From: Elusimicrobiota bacterium
GTDB lineage: Bacteria > Elusimicrobiota > Elusimicrobia > 2-02-FULL-39-32
Direction of reading: 5' to 3'
DNA: 7,466 nt
Assembly (NCBI GenBank): GCA_023249835.1
Contig: JAHFBY010000073.1
Location: 1-7,466 of the forward strand
Every line of letters begins with the position of its first letter. Position 1 is the first letter of the stretch. Of the stretch, positions 1 through 5,689 are shown one piece after another. The translations under genes were made by a program, and so were the position numbers. A model generated the notes under the pieces. That model had not been told where the DNA came from. It saw nothing but the letters and a program-made list of their open reading frames with translations, and did no database searches.

Positions 1-16
1 TTAGGTTAACCCAGGT

Positions 17-757
17 TTAACGGCCTTTCCATTTTTTCTGCATCTCCATCCATTTCGGATACCAGGGCTGAATTTTCTTCCAAAATCCGAAAAGGGAAGT
101 GGACGGAAAAACTTGAACCCTACCCAACTCAAAGAGGTCCAGCTCTTTTTGACCCAAGGTTCCATCACCGCTAAGCGCGCAAAAATATCCCGCATCCTGA
201 ACGCAAGTTTTAGCGTCGGCATTTAAACGGGAATAGGGGTAACAAAAGGGAATATCCGTGCGTAAAGTCAACATTTCCAATTTCTCTTTGGATTGTCTTA
301 GTTCCCGCTCCATAACAATCGGCAAAGCAACGCTCATATCAATGTGCGATACGGTATGAGAGCCAAAGCAAATGCCGGACGCGGCCATTTCTTCGACTTG
401 TTCTTCTTTTAACATCAAGGTGGTCCCGCAATCCCAGCGGTTTGTTTTTTGGAGAGCGCCGGTCACTAAAAATAGGGTGGCGGTAAAAGAAGCTTTCTTT
501 AATAGCGGAAACGCATAGAGGTAATTATCTTCATAGCCGTCGTCAAAGGTGATGATCACCGGTTTAGAAACAATCCCGCGCCGCCCTTGCCAATATGCCG
601 CTGCTCGCTGCAAACTTAAAGCGCTATAACCCAGAGACTTGAGCATTGCCAACTGGCTTTCAAACTGTTCGGGACTCACGCACAGTGAGGGGGAATCTGT
701 TCCGCGCAATTCCGGCGGACAGACGCGATGATAGCAAAGGATGGGTATAGATTTCAT
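17..757 (-). CDS. Polysaccharide deacetylase (NodB homology, CE4-type)
   Basis: A 246-residue protein of the NodB/CE4 polysaccharide deacetylase family, metal-dependent enzymes that remove N- or O-acetyl groups from glycans. Visible motifs: the N-terminal ILCYHRV block (residues 6-12) common in this family; motif 1 TFDDGYEDN (70-78), with the catalytic-base and metal Asp pair D72/D73; motif 2 HTVSH (134-138), the two metal-binding His; motif 3 around YPYS (173-176), where the usual PYG Gly is Ser; and a late ELGRVQV strand (210-216). Length is that of a single catalytic domain. No signal peptide or membrane segment is evident, so it probably acts in the cytoplasm, perhaps on a lipid-linked intermediate (inference). 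Its ATG overlaps the stop of the upstream glycosyltransferase by 4 bp (ATGA) and lacks a strong Shine-Dalgarno site of its own, suggesting translational coupling. The true substrate is unknown. Confidence 0.9.
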   Translation of the reverse strand: MKSIPILCYHRVCPPELRGTDSPSLCVSPEQFESQLAMLKSLGYSALSLQRAAAYWQGRRGIVSKPVIITFDDGYEDNYLYAFPLLKKASFTATLFLVTGALQKTNRWDCGTTLMLKEEQVEEMAASGICFGSHTVSHIDMSVALPIVMERELRQSKEKLEMLTLRTDIPFCYPYSRLNADAKTCVQDAGYFCALSGDGTLGQKELDLFELGRVQVFPSTSLFGFWKKIQPWYPKWMEMQKKWKGR

Positions 758-1857
758 TGCGCGCTACTTTTAGTGACTAAATCCGTATAAAGAGACAGGA
801 CATTTTTGGCAACTCCTTTGCTATCAAATGACTCTTTTATCTTCTTTCGCGACCACTCGCCCAAATTTTGCCTTAACTCGTGGTCCGTTAAAATCCGAAC
901 TAAATCAAGCATGAGTTTATCTTTTTTACTTTCAAATCGATTCCACTCCCCGCAATCGCCGAAATTGGACTCAAAAGCAGCGTCGAAATTTTCCGGGGTT
1001 ATCAATCCAGGAGCAGAAGATTCGCCAATCGCCACAACCGGTTTACCCGCGGACATTGCCTCTAAAGCGACCCGGCCTGAACCTACGGCCACGCTGCCGG
1101 TATGATAGAACTCTAATGGGACAACGTCCTCATTGATGATATTGATGGCCTGCCGACCTAACTTTTGATTAAATTCAAGGGCAAAATCACAATCATCTTT
1201 AGGCGCCATATTGCCTGCGATAAAAACCTGATGTTGAGGCATTTTTTCCAGCATTTGCGGAAAAACTCGCCGCAACAGAAACCGGTTCGCTTTACCCTTT
1301 TGACCGCTGAACCTAGCCAGCATAACAATCGTAGGAGTAGAGCTGGCTAGTTCCATGGGGATAAAGCTTTCAATGTCAATTCCGTTAGGGATCATCCTGA
1401 TACTATTGGCCGGACGTTTGATTTCATCAATCAGGTACCGCTCCAAATAAGGGCAAATCGCTAAAGTTTGGTCCCCCAAACAAGGCAAAGTACGTGCGGC
1501 AAAATGATTGCGCCACCGTCCATGAACCGTGACCACCATTGGAATTTTAAATTTAAGCCGGCTCCGCCGGGCAAACTCGCAAACCAAGTTTGCCGCCCGG
1601 GAATGAGAGTGGATCAGGTCGATATTTTCTTCTTGCAATATTTTTCTTATTTCAAGCGCATTGCGTAAACGGCCCCAATAGCTTGAATTCTGCGCATGGA
1701 TCGGAAGGGAATAAAATTTAAAATCAAGCGAATTTTTAAGTTGATCGGATATAAAAACAACTTTATGGCCCATTTGACGCAAACTTTGCGCCAACGTCAC
1801 GGCATAAGTTTCAGCGCCAGTTACTTCAATCTGAGAAAGTGCAAACAACAGGTTCAT
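754..1857 (-). CDS. Glycosyltransferase family 4 (GT-B fold)
   Basis: A 367-residue GT4-type retaining glycosyltransferase, of the kind that adds sugars from nucleotide-sugar donors during polysaccharide or lipid-linked glycan assembly. The N-terminal acceptor domain shows TGAETYAVTLA (13-23), the IHSHSRAAN strand/loop (82-90) and VVTVHG (108-113). The inter-domain region has IPNGID (156-161). The C-terminal donor domain starts at VMLARFSGQKG (178-188) and has GSGRVALEAMSAGKPVV (259-275), with E266 as the conserved second Glu of the EX7E motif. The first Glu position (258) is Val, as in some GT4 subgroups with a G-x-G-R-V-A-L-E-A signature (from memory). No membrane segment is seen; it is probably peripheral on the cytoplasmic face. 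A weak ribosome site (GGAAAG) lies about 10 nt before the ATG. It lies 43 bp after hisG and overlaps the deacetylase gene by 4 bp, so the two glycan enzymes probably act on the same product. Donor and acceptor cannot be assigned. Confidence 0.92.
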   Translation of the reverse strand: MNLLFALSQIEVTGAETYAVTLAQSLRQMGHKVVFISDQLKNSLDFKFYSLPIHAQNSSYWGRLRNALEIRKILQEENIDLIHSHSRAANLVCEFARRSRLKFKIPMVVTVHGRWRNHFAARTLPCLGDQTLAICPYLERYLIDEIKRPANSIRMIPNGIDIESFIPMELASSTPTIVMLARFSGQKGKANRFLLRRVFPQMLEKMPQHQVFIAGNMAPKDDCDFALEFNQKLGRQAINIINEDVVPLEFYHTGSVAVGSGRVALEAMSAGKPVVAIGESSAPGLITPENFDAAFESNFGDCGEWNRFESKKDKLMLDLVRILTDHELRQNLGEWSRKKIKESFDSKGVAKNVLSLYTDLVTKSSAQ

Positions 1858-1900
1858 GAACGAACGCTTTCCACTGGTTTAGCCTAAAACGTCAAGAAAA

Positions 1901-2773
1901 TTAATAAATGATTTTATTGAGTGGATACTCAATGATGCCTTCGGCCCCGGCTCGCTTTAGTTCGGGGATTATGCGCTTGACCGTAGACTCTTCCAAAATA
2001 ACTTCCACCGCAACCCAGCCGGGAATAGTTAAATGGGATAACGTTGGTTTTTTTAGCGCCGGCAGCAGGGCCATAACATTTTTCAAATTTTCTTCCTTCA
2101 AATTTAACTTTAAACCAACCATCCCTTCGGCGTTCAGAGCGCCTTCTAAAAGTATGGCAACGCTTTCTATTTTTTTTCGTTTCCAGTCGTTCTTAAAGGA
2201 GTCATGGTTGGCGATCAGGCGGGTAGTAGAACTCAAAAGTTCCGATACAATACGAAGCTTGTTAGCCCGCAGGCTTGATCCGGTTTCAGTAAGTTCTACA
2301 ATCGCGTCCACCAAAATTCCAGCCTTAGCCTCGGTGGCGCCCCAAGAGAATTCAACTTTTGCCTTAACTTTATTTTTTGCGAGATATTTTTTCACAATAT
2401 TGACCGCTTCCGTGGCAATCCGTTTACCCTCTAAATCCTTAACGCTCTTAATTTTAGAATCTTCGGGCACGGCTAAAACCCACCGCACCGGCCTAAATCC
2501 CGACTTGGCGTAACGCAGTTCGCACACCTCTTTAACCTTAGCCCCGGTCTCAATGATCCAATCCAATCCCGTTAACCCCGCATCAAAAGTGCCGTCTTCA
2601 ACGTATTTTGCCATTTCCTGAGCGCGCACCAACATAATTTCCAACTCTTCATCGTCAGAAGATGGAAAATATGAACGCTGCGAAGGAGAAATGCGAATTC
2701 CCGCTTTACGAAAAAGTTCAATGGTTGATTCTTGTAAACTGCCTTTAGGCAAGCCAATGCGTAATTTATTCAT
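1901..2773 (-). CDS. hisG: ATP phosphoribosyltransferase, long form (HisG)
   Basis: Catalyses the first committed step of histidine synthesis: ATP + PRPP to N1-(5-phosphoribosyl)-ATP + diphosphate, in the cytoplasm. The 290-residue length marks the long form, which has its own C-terminal regulatory domain and needs no HisZ. Seen: the N-terminal [14 protein letters not shown] strand (4-17); [14 protein letters not shown] (60-73); the family signature with GATEAKAG (145-152) and the PRPP-binding loop [16 protein letters not shown] (156-171); and a C-terminal ACT-like domain from about residue 213 to the end, with [13 protein letters not shown] (241-253). In characterised long forms that domain binds histidine for feedback inhibition. 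All key motifs look intact. A possible Shine-Dalgarno AAGGA lies a rather long 14 nt before the ATG and overlaps a small GGAT/ATCC hairpin. It is first in a probable operon with two glycan genes; no other his gene is in the window. Confidence 0.97.
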   Translation of the reverse strand: MNKLRIGLPKGSLQESTIELFRKAGIRISPSQRSYFPSSDDEELEIMLVRAQEMAKYVEDGTFDAGLTGLDWIIETGAKVKEVCELRYAKSGFRPVRWVLAVPEDSKIKSVKDLEGKRIATEAVNIVKKYLAKNKVKAKVEFSWGATEAKAGILVDAIVELTETGSSLRANKLRIVSELLSSTTRLIANHDSFKNDWKRKKIESVAILLEGALNAEGMVGLKLNLKEENLKNVMALLPALKKPTLSHLTIPGWVAVEVILEESTVKRIIPELKRAGAEGIIEYPLNKIIY

Positions 2774-2815
2774 TTTTTGGGATAAAATCCTTTTTATAAT
2801 TAGTGTAATTTATTA

Positions 2816-2845
2816 ATTTTACAAAGCTTCAGAGACCCCTGTCAA
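2816..2845 (-). promoter_or_regulatory. Predicted sigma-70 promoter of the hisG operon
   Basis: On the minus strand a perfect TTGACA -35 box (2840-2845) is followed after 18 bp by TAAAAT (2816-2821), five of six matches to the -10 consensus. The expected start of transcription is near 2809, giving a hisG leader of only about 35 nt, too short for a his attenuator or T-box. Prediction from consensus only. Confidence 0.65.
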
Positions 2846-2856
2846 TTTTATATAAT
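2828..2856 (+). promoter_or_regulatory. Predicted sigma-70 promoter of the GH94 operon
   Basis: A perfect TATAAT -10 box (2851-2856) lies 17 bp after TTCAGA (2828-2833), four of six matches to the -35 consensus. The expected transcription start is near 2863, about 25 nt before the GH94 start codon. It interlocks with the divergent hisG promoter: each -35 box falls inside the other promoter's spacer. Confidence 0.6.
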
Positions 2857-2867
2857 ATTAAAATTGA
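2842..2867. repeat. Perfect 9-bp inverted repeat, candidate operator
   Basis: The arms TCAATTTTA (2842-2850) and TAAAATTGA (2859-2867) are exact reverse complements separated by 8 bp that contain the TATAAT box of the rightward promoter. The left arm also covers four bases of the TTGACA box of the hisG promoter. The two-fold symmetry, 17-bp centre-to-centre distance and placement suit a dimeric regulator that could block both promoters. No regulator gene is in the window, so the binding protein is unknown. An AT-rich chance palindrome is possible. Confidence 0.5.
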
Positions 2868-2877
2868 TCTGATTTAT

Positions 2878-2883
2878 GGAGGG
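2878..2883 (+). promoter_or_regulatory. Shine-Dalgarno site deciding the GH94 start
   Basis: GGAGGG, a near-perfect Shine-Dalgarno sequence, ends 4 nt before the ATG at 2888. The in-frame ATG at 2876 overlaps this site and has no ribosome site of its own, so translation most likely begins at 2888 (MSKKATP...), four codons downstream. Confidence 0.8.
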
Positions 2884-2887
2884 ATTT

Positions 2888-5671
2888 ATGAGCAAGAAAG
2901 CAACGCCCGTAGGCGGGATCGCAGCGCGGGAAAAAAAGGGCCCGCTTTGGCAATTTAGTCCAACTAACGACGGCACGTTCACTTTACCCAACCCGGACTA
3001 TGTCACGGGGCTTTATTATCCGCTATTTAATCAAGCGGGAATGAAGTGTTCGGTCACCCCGGACTTAAAAGGGGATATCTGTCTTAATTTTCACCAATTC
3101 TTAACCATTCCCCAAGTCACGGAAGATTTTCACATGAGTAAAGCCAGCCGCAATTTTTGGGTAACCGTCAAAGGGCACACCCCTTGGTCCGCCACGGGAG
3201 CAAGCGCGCACCACTCCAGCCAAAAATGGACTATTCCCGAACCAGCGGAAGTGCGGGCAGGCTTAGGTTACTTTTCCGTGCGGCGAACCCACCGCGCTTT
3301 GGGGCTTGCCGCCCAATCCACCCTCTATGTCCCGGCCAACAATGACAGCGTGGAAGTGATGATTGTGGAAATTGAAAATATAGGTAAAAAAGTTGTTCGA
3401 TTTACAGCTTGTTCAGCTTCTCCCATTTTTGGGCGCGGAGCTTTAAACCTGCGCGATCACAGGCAAGTGACCTCAATGTTCAATGAAACCGAACGCCACA
3501 AGTTTGGCGTGATCCTTAAACCCAAAATTATTCATGACGAAAAAGGGCATCGCGCCTGCCTTACCCGTTACGCTACTTTAGCCTGGGATGAAAAAGGCCG
3601 GCCGCCAACAAAAATATGGAACAACCAGCTCGAGTTTATGGGCGAAGGCGGCAGTTTAGATAATCCTGAATCAGTGTTCAAAAACAATTCCGGCAGCCCG
3701 CAAACTGTGCAACAAGGCGTGGAAGCTATTGCTGCCATGCGGTTTGCTCAAACCACTCTTCGACCGGGCGCAAAAAAGAGTTTCATCATTATCCGCGGGA
3801 TAACAGACAACCCCAAGACCATTGCCCAATGGATCCAAAACTATTCTACGCTGAGCCAAGTTCAAGCGCAACTTAATCATACTCAAACCTACTGGCGCGA
3901 ATTAACTCAAAAACTAAAATTCACATCCGGACAAACCGATCGCGACAACCTTCTGTGCTGGGTAGCGCTCCAGCCTTTTTGCCGAAAAGTATACGGCAAC
4001 TCTTACCTTCCGGACCACGATTATGGCCGAGGCGGGCGGGGCTGGCGGGACTTGTGGTCTGACATGGCGGCCTTGTTCCTGATGGATCCAAGCAGCGCTG
4101 CTTCTGAAATCGTTAACAACCTTCAAGGGGTGCGCATAGACGGCACAAACGCAACCATCATCGGCACTAAACCGGGAGAGTTTACGGCCGACCGCAACAA
4201 TATTGTGCGCACCTGGTGCGACCACGGCGCCTGGCCCTTTTTTATCCTTAAATTTTATATCGACCAAACCGGAGATTTAAACATCCTACAGAAAACCATA
4301 CCCTACTGGAAAGACCGCGTCCATGGCCGCGGCGCGCTGCGGGATGAAACTTGGTCAGACGCTTTGGGAACCTGGCAGAAGGACCATGCCGGGCAAGTTT
4401 ATCAGGGGAGTTTGTTAGAGCACGTTTTAATTCAGCAGATCTCCTCTTTCTTTAACGTGGGAGAGCATAACAATATTCTTTTAGAAGGCGCGGATTGGAA
4501 CGATACCTACGACATGGGTAAAGACAAAGGAGAATCGGTTTGTTTTTCCAACTGGACCGCGTGGAACCTTGAACTCATTGCTGAGCTCTTATTGAAGCTA
4601 GATGCGGACGGCACAAAAACAGTTGAGCTTTTAAACGATATGCTGCCGTTATTAGACCGTTTGCCCGGTCAAACACCGGTTTCTTATTCAACCCCCATTG
4701 CCAAACGCGAGCAATTGCGGCTCTATTTTAACTCGGTATTGCGCAGTGTAAGCGGACAGAAAACCGCAATTGCTTGTATCGAATTGGCCCAGGACCTCAA
4801 AGCAAAAGCCAACGCCTGCCGCGAGCACATTCGGGATAACGAGTACATTCAAACCAAAGACAAGGAACATTTTTTCAACGGCCACTACGACAACGACGCC
4901 CAAAGGGTACATGGGGACCATCCCAAAGGGGTCCGCATCGACCTTACCAGCCAAGTGATGAGCATCCTTTGCGATACAGCCACAGACGATCAAGTTAAGC
5001 AGACCGTGCATGCTCTTAAACGCTATTTACGCAACCCTTCTACCGGAGGACTCAGGCTTTCCAGCAATCTAAACGAACTAAAATTAAACTTTGGCCGGGT
5101 ATCGGGATTTGTCTATGGCTGGCGAGAAAACGGCTCGATTTGGAGCCAGCAGAACGCGATGTTGATTTATGCGCTCTACAAGCGAAATTTCGTCAAAGAG
5201 GGCTACGCTGTTTACGCCGAACTCATGGAACTTTGCCTGCAATCCGGCCAATCCAAGACGTTTCCCAACCTACCCTCCTGTTTTCGCTTAGACGGCAAGG
5301 GACTTTCCAGCTACCTTACCGGCTCCGCCGCCTGGCTGCTCCTGGCCCAAACCACGCAAATGTACGGTGTGCGCGGGGAAATGGGGAACTTGATCCTGGA
5401 ACCAAAATTGTTAAAAGAACAATTCAATTCCGATCGAGAGGCCCAAGTTCGCACCCTATTTCAAAATAAACTAATTACCGTGATTTACCATAACCCGCAG
5501 CGGGCAGAGTACGGCCGCTACAACATCAGCGACATTACCATCAACAATAATCCTGTCCGCTGTAAACGCGCCGAGCATGACGCCAGACTCCTGCTAACGG
5601 CCATGGACTTTCAAGAGCTTTGCGACCGGGAAGAAAACACCTTGCGCGTAACCCTTGTCCCTAAATTATAA
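2888..5671 (+). CDS. GH94 glycoside phosphorylase (beta-glucan oligosaccharide phosphorylase-like)
   Basis: A 927-residue family GH94 enzyme. Members cleave beta-linked glucosyl disaccharides or oligosaccharides with inorganic phosphate, releasing alpha-glucose 1-phosphate, or run in reverse. Layout: N-terminal beta-sandwich (about 25-310), helical linker, (alpha/alpha)6 catalytic barrel (about 345-830) and a small C-terminal beta domain. Seen: GRGWRDLWSD, with R387/D388 (phosphate and -1 subsite region) and D392; GVRIDGTNATIIGTKPGEF near 413-431; GADWND, with D536 as the expected general acid; RENGSIWSQQN (746-756); and the phosphate-loop T811-G812 in YLTGSAAWLLL. The GRGWRDLW, TNATIIGTKPGEF and YGVRGEMG blocks recall the laminaribiose/oligoglucan phosphorylase branch rather than cellobiose phosphorylase (about 810 residues), but the substrate is not fixed by this. 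Position 754 is Gln where GH94 enzymes usually have a phosphate-binding His. No signal peptide, so cytoplasmic, in carbohydrate salvage or storage. First gene of a probable two-gene operon; an in-frame ATG at 2876 is the less likely start. Confidence 0.95.
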   Translation: MSKKATPVGGIAAREKKGPLWQFSPTNDGTFTLPNPDYVTGLYYPLFNQAGMKCSVTPDLKGDICLNFHQFLTIPQVTEDFHMSKASRNFWVTVKGHTPWSATGASAHHSSQKWTIPEPAEVRAGLGYFSVRRTHRALGLAAQSTLYVPANNDSVEVMIVEIENIGKKVVRFTACSASPIFGRGALNLRDHRQVTSMFNETERHKFGVILKPKIIHDEKGHRACLTRYATLAWDEKGRPPTKIWNNQLEFMGEGGSLDNPESVFKNNSGSPQTVQQGVEAIAAMRFAQTTLRPGAKKSFIIIRGITDNPKTIAQWIQNYSTLSQVQAQLNHTQTYWRELTQKLKFTSGQTDRDNLLCWVALQPFCRKVYGNSYLPDHDYGRGGRGWRDLWSDMAALFLMDPSSAASEIVNNLQGVRIDGTNATIIGTKPGEFTADRNNIVRTWCDHGAWPFFILKFYIDQTGDLNILQKTIPYWKDRVHGRGALRDETWSDALGTWQKDHAGQVYQGSLLEHVLIQQISSFFNVGEHNNILLEGADWNDTYDMGKDKGESVCFSNWTAWNLELIAELLLKLDADGTKTVELLNDMLPLLDRLPGQTPVSYSTPIAKREQLRLYFNSVLRSVSGQKTAIACIELAQDLKAKANACREHIRDNEYIQTKDKEHFFNGHYDNDAQRVHGDHPKGVRIDLTSQVMSILCDTATDDQVKQTVHALKRYLRNPSTGGLRLSSNLNELKLNFGRVSGFVYGWRENGSIWSQQNAMLIYALYKRNFVKEGYAVYAELMELCLQSGQSKTFPNLPSCFRLDGKGLSSYLTGSAAWLLLAQTTQMYGVRGEMGNLILEPKLLKEQFNSDREAQVRTLFQNKLITVIYHNPQRAEYGRYNISDITINNNPVRCKRAEHDARLLLTAMDFQELCDREENTLRVTLVPKL

Positions 5672-5678
5672 ATTATTT

Positions 5679-5683
5679 AAGGA
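5679..5683 (+). promoter_or_regulatory. Shine-Dalgarno site of the membrane protein gene
   Basis: AAGGA sits 6 nt before the ATG at 5690, inside the 18-bp gap after the GH94 stop codon. It fixes the start of the downstream gene and supports joint transcription; no terminator-like hairpin lies in the gap. Confidence 0.75.
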
Positions 5684-5689
5684 ACTATA

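Noticed and set aside
1..222. Minus-strand open frame of 73 codons at the left edge
   Set aside because: Overlaps the deacetylase C-terminus in another frame, with no ribosome site or recognisable motif.
1908..2513. Plus-strand open frame of 201 codons opposite hisG
   Set aside because: It lies wholly antisense to a clear, motif-complete hisG, has no ribosome site or recognisable domain, and is Ser/Thr-rich in the manner of a shadow frame.
2774..2809. Histidine attenuator or T-box ahead of hisG
   Set aside because: The predicted leader is only about 35 nt, with no His-codon run, no T-box core and no terminator hairpin.
2932..2938. A AAA AAG heptamer in the zero frame of the GH94 gene (dnaX-like slippery site)
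   Set aside because: It lies at codons 15-17, and the -1 frame ends soon after (a TGA near 3042), giving only a short dead-end peptide. No stimulatory element is evident, so chance is the better explanation.
4688..5011. Minus-strand open frame of 107 codons inside the GH94 gene
   Set aside because: Antisense to conserved GH94 catalytic-domain sequence; no family motif or start signals. The frames at 3671-3886 and 3914-4267 are rejected for the same reason.
2888..5671. Cyclic beta-1,2-glucan synthase as identity of the GH94 protein
   Set aside because: Those proteins are about three times longer, with membrane segments and a GT84 domain; this one is a single soluble phosphorylase.
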